Assembly: GCA_031771865.1 (NCBI GenBank)
Contig: JASISA010000002.1
Span: 620,001 to 684,000 of the forward strand
Source: Nothophaeocryptopus gaeumannii
Lineage: Eukaryota; Ascomycota; Dothideomycetes; Mycosphaerellales; Mycosphaerellaceae
Direction: 5' to 3'
Length of the DNA: 64,000 bases
The translations under genes and the position numbers were made by a program. The stretch's first letter is position 1. The number at the start of each line of letters is the position of its first letter. Shown in pieces: positions 29,148-39,102 of the stretch. Below the pieces are notes generated by a model, which was not told the DNA's origin, did not search any database, and worked only from the letters and a program-made list of their open reading frames with translations.

Positions 29148-30488
29148 TCATCGATGTCCTTCTCGCACAGTCACCGTCTCCCATGCGACAGTGACAGTCA
29201 TTATCTCCGTCTCCGTCTTTCCCGCATCCGTGACTGTGACCGTCACTGTACTCGCATTAGGGTCAACGGGCACAATCGTGATGCCTGCTACTGCGCTATA
29301 GGATGAGGATGCTAATTCCGAGCCAGCGCTGCTGCTGCTTGAGGAGTAGCTGTCCGGGCTTTGGGTCACAATCGCCGGAAGACCGCCTTGACTGGACGAG
29401 GGAGATCCTGAGGATGTTGACGTGGTGTATGCAGGTGCCGAGGACTCTAAAATCGGAGAGCTTGGAGTGGCCGGGGCTGAAGATGGCTGTTCGGGAGCGT
29501 ATGAGTAGACTGCTGCAGTCTGGGAGTGAGATGCTGTTGTCTTTGAGGAGGCTGATTGCGTGGTCTCCGGGTAAGGATACGGAGAGTCGCCATTCGATTT
29601 GCTCGTTGCTGTAGATGTGGGAGTCCCGATCACGGATCTCGAAGTCTGGTAGATCGATGCAGGCACAGTTGAAGAAGCTTCCTGTGATGCGCTCATGCTC
29701 CCGTACGTTCCTACTGAGCTTCCCTCGCTAGTCTCCAAGGGTGCTTTCGTACCTTTGCTGCTTCCCGGCCGAACAGTTGTATACAAAGTCAATGTGGTAC
29801 TGCTCGTGCCGCTGTGCTGAGCTCCGGCGTATCCTGCAGCAGAAGTGGACGCAGACTCGGTACTAGCTGTGTTTGCGTCAAGGCCATTCGGCTGTACAGT
29901 CGTGTACAACGTCAGGACAGTCGTACTATGCAATCTTGTGCTATTTGCGTGAGATGTTGTCGTTGCCGCGGTTGCGCTACTTGGTTCTGCAGATGTGGAT
30001 TGTGCTGGTGCATAGCTGTATGCTACTGTCCCAGAGGCTGTGGTGTTCGATGAAGACGTAGCTTGCGTGCTGGTTGCTGAAGTCGCGGAGGATGTAGATG
30101 GCGCATAACTAAATGCAACAGCTCCTGAGCTCGATACAACCTGCTGCGAAGTCGTTTGTGTACTGGTTGTCGAGCTTACAGAAGATGTTGACCGTTCTGG
30201 CACGTAGTTGAAGGATACAGATGTCGATTGCGAGCCTGCCTGGGACGCAGCAACATAGCCAGTCTGCAATATGTTCGAGCTCGAAGGTGACTTGACTTCT
30301 TGAGCTGAAGCAGCGGCTGTGCTATCCGTCTGATCTGCCGATGTATCGCTGCTTCCATAATATGCAAAAGCAGTAGTCGCCGAAGTGGTGCTCAAAGTCG
30401 TGTTCGCGTACCGATGTAGCAGTGGTCCAGCGCTTGCCGTAGATGCCGCGCAGAATACTGACAGAAGTATGTCGCGTACTGTGAGCAT
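29148..30488 (-). CDS. Secreted Ser/Thr-rich (mucin-like) cell-surface protein
   Basis: Single exon, 446 aa. Residues 1-20 (MLTVRDILLSVFCAASTASA) form a classical secretion signal. Nearly everything after is Ser/Thr/Ala/Pro-rich. Two kinds of imperfect repeat are visible: 'V.(F/Y)(S/N)Y(A/V)P' units (FNYVPERS, FSYAPSTS, YSYAPAQS, YSYAPEQP) and two T(T)LTLYTTV(Q/R)P units. The C-terminus has a Thr/Val beta-rich segment (STVTVTVTDAG, EIMTVTVAWETVTV) common in fungal cell-wall proteins. There is no hydrophobic GPI-attachment tail, so it is probably secreted into or trapped in the wall by heavy O-mannosylation. No cysteine-rich effector domain is visible. Confidence 0.8.
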   Translation of the reverse strand: MLTVRDILLSVFCAASTASAGPLLHRYANTTLSTTSATTAFAYYGSSDTSADQTDSTAAASAQEVKSPSSSNILQTGYVAASQAGSQSTSVSFNYVPERSTSSVSSTTSTQTTSQQVVSSSGAVAFSYAPSTSSATSATSTQATSSSNTTASGTVAYSYAPAQSTSAEPSSATAATTTSHANSTRLHSTTVLTLYTTVQPNGLDANTASTESASTSAAGYAGAQHSGTSSTTLTLYTTVRPGSSKGTKAPLETSEGSSVGTYGSMSASQEASSTVPASIYQTSRSVIGTPTSTATSKSNGDSPYPYPETTQSASSKTTASHSQTAAVYSYAPEQPSSAPATPSSPILESSAPAYTTSTSSGSPSSSQGGLPAIVTQSPDSYSSSSSSAGSELASSSYSAVAGITIVPVDPNASTVTVTVTDAGKTETEIMTVTVAWETVTVREGHR

Positions 30489-31380
30489 CTTGACGTCTCC
30501 AGAAGTTCTCCTCTTCCAACGAATGTATTAATGATTAGATAGACGTGCTCCGAAGACCAGCTTCAGCGGCAACAGAGACGGAAGGAATTTCAAAGAAAGA
30601 GTGACACAAGCAGAAAGAAAGATGCTGATCGGAACAGGAAGGCGAAAGACAAGGGAAGGGTAGGAACATATCCTCGTCGTACAGTGTTCTGCATCAAGGC
30701 GTCTAAGGACAGTCTCCATAACGATGTTCGACGCGTAGGCTAGCATTGGAATATTCGACTTCGGTCGTGGACAGGATCTGCTTCTGGACTGTGCGAGGTC
30801 TATGAATACAGAGCGCGTCGAGAGGTTGTTTGGCGCTCGCGAAAGAAGAAGTGAGGTCCAGAGTTCGCTGTAGATGTTTCTTGATATCGTGGTTGACTTC
30901 CTTTGCCGCCGTCTCATTGGAGGGCGCTTCCCGCTTGGACGAACGCTCGGATGTCTCGTTTCAACCAGAACGGCGGGCCAAGAACAGCTCTTCCGACCGT
31001 CATATGATCGTAGATATGTCGAAGAAGGTTCTGTAACGGGACGGTGAATATTTGCAAGGTATGCTCGTCATGTGAAGATTGCGATGAGAAGTGAAGGAAG
31101 ATGTCATTGGTTGAAGGAGGTCTCGAAAGTGAAGGAGTGACGTGCCAAGAGATTGGTCGTTGCTCCTGTCAATCAATCCGGTCAACAGACGCGAACTGCT
31201 TGGCAAGGGTGTCACGGGCTGCTGAAACGAAGCATTGGACTCTCATTCGAACTCATTTGCAGATGACAATCTAGAGGAAGATAGTCCGCGCGCAGCAGTC
31301 TTTGGTGAGAAAGAGGCGCTGCTTCAGGGGCATCTGCAGACCGACATCATACACCCAGCGACCATACGACGGATACGACA
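30489..31380. other. Divergent intergenic region, no gene supported
   Basis: 892 bp between the secreted-protein gene (minus) and the kinesin gene (plus). A minus-strand frame at 30528-30917 (129 codons) has no domain and an odd Arg/Ser/Leu-rich composition, so I leave it out. Confidence 0.4.
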
Positions 31381-33650
31381 ATGAGCGTTCGAGTCGTCGC
31401 GCGCGTGCGGCCGCTGCTCAAAAACGAGATCGAGAAGGATGTCATTGTCGACACTGCGAAGGCTCCCGGCGAGCGCGGCGATGCTCGGACGATAATCAAA
31501 ATACCCAATCCGAAGAACGAGGCCGAGCTGTACTCCTATGGCTTCAACAGCGTCTACGACCAGACCGCTACACAATCAGACATATTCGAGAATGAAGGTT
31601 GGTCAAACCGCGCCGAGGTGGGTATACACGCGATACTGATAGAGGAACAGTGTCGCCGACTATCAAGCACCTCTTCAAGGGATTTGATGTCACACTATTC
31701 GCGTATGGAGTCACCGGCACTGGCAAGACACATACCATGAGAGGAGGAAAGAGCTTGACAGACCGAGGCGTCATCCCGCGACTACTATCGAGCATATACC
31801 GGCGTGCACGGAAGATCGAGAAGGACACCGCTGGCGAGACCCAGGTGGAGGTCTGCATGAGCTATTACGAAATCTATAACGACCGAGTCTTCGATCTCTT
31901 CGAAGCACCCGAGAAGCGAACACCGGCCGGACTCCCAATTCGAGACAACCAAAATGGCAAAGCAGTTGTAGTGGGCTTGACTGAGCGTCCGTGTACTACA
32001 TTGAAAGAATTTGAGCAGCTTTACGACGAGGCCAATGTGAACCGGTCAACATCTGCGACCAAACTCAACGCACACTCCTCTCGATCACACGCCATTCTTT
32101 GCGTCAAAGTCATGCAAACCACCGGAGACGAGGTGCGAGTGAGCACAGCTTCTGCGATCGATCTTGCAGGGTCAGAAGACAACAGGCGAACAGACAACAA
32201 TAAGGAGAGGTTGGTTGAGAGCTCTGCAATCAACAAGTCGCTCTTCGTGTTGGCTTCGTGTGTCGAGGCAATTTCTAAGAAGCAGACGCGGATACCGTAC
32301 CGAGAATCAAAGATGACGCGTATCCTGGCTCTTGGACAGAACAATGGCCTCACGGTCATGATTCTGAACCTCGCGCCGGTCAAGAGCTATCATTTGGATA
32401 CAATAAGCAGTCTTGCCTTTGCTTCGCGGGCAAAGAAGATCGAAGTCAACGAGATCGAGAATCAGCCCTTCTTCCGGGACGGAGCTGGCAAGAGCAAGCT
32501 GGACGGGAAGCCTGACGCGGCGGCACCCTCGATGAACCGACAACCTCTACGTCCCAAGCTCCTGTCCCAGAACAGCCACCTGAGAGACGTGACAAACGTA
32601 GCGAAGCCCGCCAAGACCTTTGCAGTGTACTCAGATAAGCCCAAGGCCGTACCAAAGCCTACCAACTTGGCCAACACAGGACATACCAGGACCGCTACTG
32701 CAGCGATCAAGTCGCCAAAGAGAACTAGTAGTATGGCGTCGATGCACTCGCTCAGCCGGCCGTCCAAGTTTTCTCGCACTAACGATGCATCGAACGTGCT
32801 CGAAGCTGCCATGTCCAAGGGTGCAATCGAGGCTTTGATCGAGCGCAAGGTCACTGAAGCTTTGGCTGGACGAGTCGATCAGACTACGGTCTCAGCCCAG
32901 GATCCGATCTCAGGTGAAGTCCAGAAACGTCTTGATGCACTGGAGAAGCGCGTTGAGGGCCAGGAGACCGAGCGCGCTGAAGGTCTGCAGTACTTGCTCA
33001 TGGCGAAGCAGCATCAAGTACGTGGTGAGGACGTCAGTGCTCTCAAGATGTACCAGCTTGCGCTGCCGCACTTCCCTGGCAACCAGAAACTGGTCAACAA
33101 GATGTCTGCACTTCAAGACAGAATATATGCCAAGAAAGCCGAGAAGCGATCTCAACGGAACAGCGATCCTATCGAAGAACGAGTCGAGAGACCAGCAGCA
33201 AGCCGACGAGCAGACCAGGACGAGGACGAGGACGAGAGCTACCATGAAGCGCAAGATGACGCCGACGCCTACGAGGAAGACGATAGCTTCGTCTACAAGC
33301 CCCGAACAAAGCTCCGACGACCAAAGCTCACGTCGATGAAATTCGGCCAGCCGCAACTGATGGAGCATAGTATCTCCACGCCACCGGCTGAAGGAGAAGA
33401 TTCCGAAGACGAACTCGCTGCCGCCTTGACCGCGCAGACTCCTCGAACTAAGCAATTATTGAACATCATTAACACGAAGGACGTCAGCCAGATCAAACTC
33501 TTGAAGGGCGTCGGAGCGAAGAAGGCCGAGGCGATTGTGAATTGTCTTTGTGATTTGGATGACGGTGTTACCACGCTGGGACAACTTGGGAAGTTGAGGG
33601 GTGTAGGGGCTAAGACTGTGGAGAACATGAGGAGTGGGTTGGTTGCATAG
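31381..33650 (+). CDS. Kinesin-10/KIF22 (Kid)-like chromokinesin with C-terminal helix-hairpin-helix
   Basis: Two exons, 31381-31597 and 31651-33650, give 738 aa; the 53-bp intron (gttggt..acag) is in phase 1. The motor domain is N-terminal (about 1-365). It has RVVARVRPLL at the first strand, the P-loop GVTGTGKTHTM (about 92-102), switch I NAHSSRSHAI, switch II DLAGSED and the NKSLFVLASCVEAIS/YRESKMTRIL helices. The tail (about 670-738) holds two helix-hairpin-helix turns, LLKGVGAKKAEAIVN and LGKLRGVGAKTVENM, the DNA-binding module of KIF22/Kid. A short coiled coil lies near 460-480. Predicted plus-end motor that couples chromosomes to microtubules in mitosis. The GTTGGT donor is unusual, but the frame and motif continuity across it are exact. 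Confidence 0.9.
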
Positions 33651-33764
33651 AAAGAAAGAGCAAGTGAGGTTCCTGGATAGACTGAAGGGCTTGGGTAGGG
33701 GATAGGGGTTGGATGGGAATGGGGTTCTGGTTTTCTGAGAAGCTTTATTCTCTCTCTCGTACTA

Positions 33765-34274
33765 TCAGCGCGGCGTCGGGGAAACAGTGCACTGTCTATG
33801 TGCATAGGGTCTGAAAGGAGCGTTTTGATTGTAGTGGACTGTAAAGGTCTGCTTTATTGGTATTGATTGAACGACAGCATCGACTCCGAAAGCTCTCGCT
33901 TCATGCCTTTCGTCTTCTTCACCCACGGCCTGGACACAGAACGCCTTTGGGAGGGTGGCGTCAAACTTGTGGACTTCGAATGTGAAGTGGTTGTCGAGGT
34001 AGTAGATTGGAGTCGCTTCGGAATGGATCCGACGACAAGTACGCAAGAGCGCGGGCTGAGCAAAGTTGGTTCTGGTGATCGATATAGACGCTTCTTTCTT
34101 TTCCTTCCCCTTATCGTCTTCCTCATCATCGTCTTCCTCATCATCGTCTTCCTCCTCGTCGTCAATCTCGTCGCCAGGGATGATGAGAGCGTATTCGTAA
34201 GTGCGGTGTCGCAGCTCTGCTGGAAGCTCGAGGAGAGAACATGCGCTACTCGCGGTGGTGCTAGTCGCGGCCAT
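33765..34274 (-). CDS. F-box-like 'LPAELR' protein with acidic insertion
   Basis: 169-codon frame from ATG 34274. Residues 14-30 read LLELPAELRHRTYEYAL and residues ~80-105 give LLRTCRRIHSEATPIYYLDN, the two standard blocks of the family. Between them sits a Glu/Asp repeat (three DDEE(D) units, 12-15 acidic residues) encoded by a tandem TCCTCATCATCGTCT-type repeat. The protein is shorter than its neighbours and ends in a basic Arg/Pro tail with no further domain, so the C-terminus could be truncated. Convergent with the kinesin gene (114 bp between ends). Function unknown. Confidence 0.55.
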   Translation of the reverse strand: MAATSTTASSACSLLELPAELRHRTYEYALIIPGDEIDDEEEDDDEEDDDEEDDKGKEKKEASISITRTNFAQPALLRTCRRIHSEATPIYYLDNHFTFEVHKFDATLPKAFCVQAVGEEDERHEARAFGVDAVVQSIPIKQTFTVHYNQNAPFRPYAHRQCTVSPTPR

Positions 34275-34688
34275 CGCGATGATGGTGTTGAGTCTGTTTC
34301 TGCTTGCGTTAGGTTCACGGTCGAGTTTGTGCGCGTCTAGAACTTACCAGAAGAGTGGCTGCACACAAGACGCGACTAGTTTGTGTGCGCCTGAGACTTT
34401 TCTGAAGATTCAAGTGGTGTTGGAAGGAGAGTTGTTGTGCAGAGCGCAAACGAAGTGTTAAGCCAATGTTGCGATGTTTTCGCACTTGCCCCGTTGACGT
34501 TGATGCAACGCCTGCAACATGTGAACGCCAAGGACTTCTCGTTCCTTCCTTTCCGGGACTGAGGCAACGACTTTCCTCGTACAGCCTGAGACGTCATTTC
34601 CAAGATTTTGTCTTCAACTTGACATCCTTTTGCGTCTTCTCACATACACGCCCTTCCACTCCGCATACACGGCTTGGACGTTCCGATC
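34275..34688. other. Divergent intergenic region
   Basis: 414 bp between two divergent 'LPAELR' genes. No gene or clear regulatory site seen. Confidence 0.35.
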
Positions 34689-35417
34689 ATGGCCACCGAA
34701 GTCTCGACCGACAAATGTCATCTGCTCGATCTACCCGGCGAGCTACGAAACCAGATTTGGAGGTTCTGCGTCGTGACAAGCGATCCCATCTCGATACGTG
34801 CCGTCCCTCAAGTTGCCGAAACCCTCTGGCCAATGGAGACTCCTTGGGTCTTGACGCGGAGCTCGGGTCCTCCGACACTTATTATGACTTGTGGTGCCAT
34901 ACATGACGAGGTGGTTGCCATATTCTACGGAGAGAACACTTTCGAAGTATCCTGGAAGGAGAGCCAGCACAGGTCCATGTACTACAGCTTCTGCTCAACG
35001 AAGGCTCTCTCAGTCTTACCGCAGCTACGGAAAGGGCTTGGTTTCTTCCAGCGCAACCATCTGCGATGCATCAAGATATCAACATACAAAGCCAAGTCCA
35101 ACGACCTCAGTCCAGAGCGATTTGACCACATACCTTTGTGGATATCAGCGAGGCTCAGCGATGATGGCCTGATCGAAGTGGAGATCAAAACAACAGACAG
35201 CACCGAAACAGACGTGCAGACCAACATCAAAAAGCGTTACTGCCCATGCCACCTCGAAGCCACGTTCAACAAAGCGAAGCATAGAAAGACCAAGAAAGAT
35301 GGTGGTAGATTGCTTGAAGTCTTGCGTATCTTCCTTGACAGATACATCATGTCTTCGGGTGCAGGACCAAAGTGCGAGATCTGTTCTCTGCCAATGATGC
35401 ATCGAATGCTTGACTGA
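34689..35417 (+). CDS. 'LPAELR' family protein, tandem copy 1
   Basis: Intact 242-codon frame from ATG 34689. Block 1, HLLDLPGELRNQIWRFCVV, lies at about residues 10-28. Block 2, ILxCxAIHDE..xIxYGENT, appears as MTCGAIHDEVVAIFYGENTF. The C-terminal half has a conserved Cys-x-Cys (YCPCHLEAT) and ends with a Cys-x2-Cys knuckle (CEICSLPMMHRMLD). The same Cys pattern and the same last residues occur in the next gene, so these are tandem paralogues. The paired cysteines could bind zinc; that is inference. No known enzymatic domain. Confidence 0.7.
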   Translation: MATEVSTDKCHLLDLPGELRNQIWRFCVVTSDPISIRAVPQVAETLWPMETPWVLTRSSGPPTLIMTCGAIHDEVVAIFYGENTFEVSWKESQHRSMYYSFCSTKALSVLPQLRKGLGFFQRNHLRCIKISTYKAKSNDLSPERFDHIPLWISARLSDDGLIEVEIKTTDSTETDVQTNIKKRYCPCHLEATFNKAKHRKTKKDGGRLLEVLRIFLDRYIMSSGAGPKCEICSLPMMHRMLD

Positions 35418-35982
35418 GTGCTTGCTCCGTGAACGAGACAGCATGACGTCGTCGGGAGAATGGAACTACGTTAGGCCAAAGTCAAACATATTGGCTATAT
35501 CTGTGGGCTAATGTATCCAGTGGAACGTCAAACAATTTACGTCTCCATTCGCGAGCAACTGGCAAGGCAGCCGGGCAACTGGCATCCTCCACTAGACAAT
35601 TGTCGCTTCTAATTCGCTTGCTCTTCTCTGCATGGAACCTATGCTGGGGGCATCTGCCGTGGTATTTCGGCAGAGCAATCAGTTCTGTTGCGCTGTGAAG
35701 GTGGCTGCTAGGTGGTTGATCGAATTTGCTGCTCTTGGTCTGTAGCATGGCACCATTCCGAGTGTCAATCTGATGGTCACCGCTGGTATAACACAAATTC
35801 CTGACGTGGTATTGTTCTTCATAGTAATCAGTTGCAGTAGAAGATTTCAAGCACGGGCCAGTTGATCTGCACCTTACCTGCATGTGAGCGCCAAGCCCGC
35901 TAGCGTCTGTGGCTTCCTGACACCTCAATTCTTCAACATCTACATAACAGACAACACACCTGAGAGATTCGAAAATCATTTC
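35418..35982. other. Intergenic between tandem paralogues
   Basis: 565 bp, with no supported gene on either strand; a minus-strand frame across it (35482-35979) is compositionally random and covers the promoter of the next gene. Confidence 0.35.
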
Positions 35983-36678
35983 ATGATCCTGAAGATGGCA
36001 TCAATAGATCTAGGCCATACATGTCACTTGCTCCAATTGCCAGCCGAACTCCGCAACTCCATTTGGCGTTACTGCATCGTATCTGAGAAAGCCATCGAAA
36101 TCATCACATCCAGAGATCAGACGAAGAAGGGAGTCCCATATGACTACATGGTCACTCGAAGCCCGGAGCTCCCAAGGATTCTGTTGACTTGCGCGGCTAT
36201 TCACGACGAAGCGCTCAGCATCCTCTACGGCGAGAACACCTATCAGCTGCGACCAGAAAAAATTGGCGATGACCCATGGTTCGCTCCGAATGTTTTCGCT
36301 CCGAATGTTTTCGCTGCACTGAAACTCATACGAAACTTGCGCCAAAATCTGGGCCCTCTACAGGTCAAGTCCCTGCGTTCACTCCAAATGCGCACCGGCG
36401 GTGGTTTCTGGATGTCGGTAATGATGGACAGTCGTGGACACATATCTGCGAAGCTCGAGAGCGGCACCAAAGTCGAACACGATATAGTCGAAAGCGTCAC
36501 TCGCTCCTTTTGCGCCTGCCATCTTGACAGTGTCGCGAACAAGTCCAATCGCAAGCGGAACGAGGGCGGCCGCTTGCTCGAAGTCATGCGATACTTCTAC
36601 GACAACTACTCAGATGAGAGCACTGGCATTTGTTGTGCATCGTGCTCTCTGGACATGCTTGTACGCCGTCTGGACTGA
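35983..36678 (+). CDS. 'LPAELR' family protein, tandem copy 2
   Basis: Frame from ATG 35983 or, four codons later, ATG 35995 (227 aa from the second). HLLQLPAELRNSIWRYCIV, then LLTCAAIHDEALSILYGENT and FCACHLDS, and a C-terminal CCASCSLDMLVRRLD line up block for block with the preceding gene, so the pair arose by tandem duplication. Copy 2 has an internal exact 15-bp duplication that repeats five residues (APNVF twice) near the middle. The frame is intact. Function unknown; the F-box-like start suggests, but does not prove, ubiquitin-ligase adaptor ancestry. Confidence 0.7.
   Translation: MILKMASIDLGHTCHLLQLPAELRNSIWRYCIVSEKAIEIITSRDQTKKGVPYDYMVTRSPELPRILLTCAAIHDEALSILYGENTYQLRPEKIGDDPWFAPNVFAPNVFAALKLIRNLRQNLGPLQVKSLRSLQMRTGGGFWMSVMMDSRGHISAKLESGTKVEHDIVESVTRSFCACHLDSVANKSNRKRNEGGRLLEVMRYFYDNYSDESTGICCASCSLDMLVRRLD
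36283..36312 (+). repeat. Exact 15-bp tandem duplication
   Basis: GCTCCGAATGTTTTC occurs twice head to tail, in frame, inside tandem copy 2, adding five residues. It is a recent slippage or duplication event. Confidence 0.9.
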
Positions 36679-37018
36679 GTGGAAATTCGAGTATGGGTTA
36701 AGCGCGGTCGACCTAAAAGCCACGAGGTCAGTTGGTAGAGGCGGTCTTCGGTGGATGAGGAAGAGTACATGAAGGAAAACGCAGCATTCGCATGAGACCA
36801 TAAGTCCATTACATTCAAGAGTATGACCAATACGGAATGGCAGTGTTACAGGCTGCAAGGATCTTCTTTACTGCCCTCGGTCCCCAAAACCTACATCATG
36901 CGTTACCTCAAGTGACTCCCTTGAGCATCCTCGATCATGAAGAACCAATGACTTCCCTCTGCAGCTGCGTGATCCTGGTGACCTTCACATTAGCCAGCTT
37001 GTCAACCTCCGCCAGCAT
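36679..37018. other. Convergent intergenic region
   Basis: 340 bp between the end of tandem copy 2 (+) and the end of a decayed minus-strand copy. Nothing recognised. Confidence 0.35.
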
Positions 37019-38000
37019 CTAGGTGTTGTTGACAAACGCCTCCACCGCTATCAATTCCCGTTCCAGCCTTTCATGAACAGACTGCTTCACGAATCCCCTC
37101 AACTCAAGCGCTCTCTCGATCGAAGCAGCGTATTCGGTCATTCGCGAGTCTTCGACGCAGCCGATCTCGGCCATCAGCTCTTGCACCTTGCGGACCTTAC
37201 CCACCAAGGCGTTGGCATCTTTGAGGAGGCTTGTCTTTGGGCTCGATGCCTTCGAGATCTTTGACTTGATGTTGTCTTGGACCTCGGCTGATACGCCTTC
37301 GAGCCCGATGTTGGTGCGAAGTAAAGCCATAGGCCAAAGCATTCTCTTCAATTCATCGTCATCGACGGAAACTTCCTCGAACTTCACATTCAGTTTGGTG
37401 TTCTTGACTTTCGAGCCGCTTGATATAAAAGAGCGAGGCTGTAGAGGGCGTTGTTTGCTGACTTCACACTGTGTCCTTGTCACGACGACTCTCGCTTGCA
37501 CTTCTTGATGTGGACGTCCGACGGCCTTTGAGCTTGATCGCAACCTCGAGGTTCCGGAAGTTGCTCATAGTCATTTCGCCATCTGCACTCCACTTGATAG
37601 TACTCGTAGATTGGAGAGTTATCGGCCCGCTTCTGCCAAGTGACACGAAAGGCTCCAAGATATCTGTGTAGAGAGGTCTCAAACCCCGAGTTTGGTTCCG
37701 AACATACCGCATACTTTAGCAATGTTGGTTTACTTTGCCGATGTAGTCAGTGTACAGGATGCTTTCAGCCTCGCCATAGACTTGCTTGCTGATCGAGAGG
37801 ATAGCTGGGAAGCATCCTTTGGCATGAGTGGCGCCGTCGACCTGACTGCGTCCTTTCAAGTCGAGAAGGTAGGTATAGACATTGTTGCGGAGCTCGGCGG
37901 GCAGGTCGAGGAATCTGAAGGGTCTCGCCAGCTGTTGTCTCGTGCCGCTGCTGTGCAGTTGCATGCTCATGTTCGGGTCTGGACGAGCTCGATCGGCCAT
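37019..38000 (-). pseudogene. Decayed 'LPAELR' family gene
   Basis: From ATG 38000 the frame reads FRFLDLPAELRNNVYTYLLD and ISKQVYGEAESILYTDYIGK, the normal two blocks. It then meets a TAA (at 37716-37718) and goes on in the same frame with MRYVRNQTRGLRPLYTDI, LGRSGPITLQSTSTIKW and so on to a second stop at 37464. The last ~140 codons (VSKQRPLQPRSF, DDDELKRMLWPMALLR, to 37019) are in another frame. The mix of an in-frame stop and a frame change with no repairing intron indicates a pseudogene. It is the fourth member of the family in 4.3 kb. Confidence 0.6.
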
Positions 38001-38270
38001 TGAACCTCGTGCGCCTCGAGTCGAAAGTCGGCGGTGTTTTGAGAGTAGAGTTGGTCAGTGCCTGAAGTTGTGAATCTGTCAGAAATAAGTGCTGTATCGA
38101 AGCTTCAATTCAGTTTTAGAAATTTGTGTGCACGTGTGCTTGTCGGAGGAGTCAGCGGGAGCAGCCGCAGCAGCATGTGATAACGGCGAACGGGCAGCGG
38201 GCAGCTCTCTTCCCTCTTTCACCCTCCTCTCACCCTTCCTCCACCCAAGCCCATCCCTATCACACACCTC

Positions 38271-38831
38271 TCACACCCTCTTCTCCCCACACCAACTAAC
38301 CCCCTCCAAATAAATCCCATAGACCTCCCGTCCCCTATACCCGCACTTCTCATAAAACGCCCTCGCCCTCTCCAACGTCCACAGAGTCTCCACGAGCAAA
38401 GCTCTCACCCCAAACTCCTCCTTCGCAACCCTCTCCAGCTCCTCCACCAACCTTCTCGCAACCGCTGTCCCTTGATACTCCGGTAGCACAACCATCCGCT
38501 TGATTTCGGCGAAAACAACTTCGTTGTCGAGACCTTCGGCTTCCGGTTGCCCAGGAGTCAAGGGTTTGAGAGTCACAGAACCCATTGCGATCGAGTGTTC
38601 GATGGCACCGGTTTCTGCGACGAAAACTATGGCGTTGTCTGGGAGAGTGGATTTTTGGCGAGGTGGGCCGGTATGGTATGGTTCAATGAGCTCCCGGAGG
38701 CGGCTGAGGAAGTATTTTGCAATGTCGCCGTTTGGATCTGTGCGGACGATGCGGATCTCTTGAATGTCTGGTGCTGCCATTGTGACGCGATCTGGGATTT
38801 GGTCTGCTCGATGTTGGTAGAAGTGTCTCAT
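38271..38831 (-). CDS. GNAT-family N-acetyltransferase
   Basis: Single exon, 186 codons from ATG 38831; a second in-frame Met at 38780 (MAAPDIQEIRIVRTD) is just as likely and would give 169 aa. The acetyl-CoA-binding core is clear: EIKRMVVLPEYQGTAVARRL (beta4 and motif A, the Q-x-x-x-A/G loop) followed by ALLVETLWTLERARAFYEKC, the 'A..FYEK.GF' motif B. This fits small-molecule GNAT acetyltransferases; the substrate is not readable. Same strand as, and 0.27 kb downstream of, the permease gene. Confidence 0.85.
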   Translation of the reverse strand: MRHFYQHRADQIPDRVTMAAPDIQEIRIVRTDPNGDIAKYFLSRLRELIEPYHTGPPRQKSTLPDNAIVFVAETGAIEHSIAMGSVTLKPLTPGQPEAEGLDNEVVFAEIKRMVVLPEYQGTAVARRLVEELERVAKEEFGVRALLVETLWTLERARAFYEKCGYRGREVYGIYLEGVSWCGEKRV

Positions 38832-39102
38832 GACTTTGCCAGTCGCCTAAATGTAAGGACGAAGTCGTAGGATGCGTGATTACATAAGCCGTGATTGCTG
38901 AGGCGATCTGCGGTGCCCGTTCGGAAAATCCGCAAAATGAGGGGAGGGTATCGTGGATTTGATGATTCTGTACATATGGGTATCAGTGCAGCTAATGTAG
39001 CTCGTATACTTACAACGTCGATTCTTTGACTCACTGGGACCTTAGCAATCCATCTCGCTCTTCTGCAGCAACACTACTCTCTTCTTGAAATGCTCCCTCT
39101 AG

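Noticed and set aside
30528..30917. 129-codon minus-strand frame upstream of the secreted protein
   Set aside because: Random-looking Arg/Ser/Leu composition in a divergent promoter region.
36700..36760. tRNA-like string (GGTCAGTTGGTAGAGGCGG)
   Set aside because: Looks like a D-arm, but no matching acceptor stem, anticodon arm or GTTCRANTC box follows.
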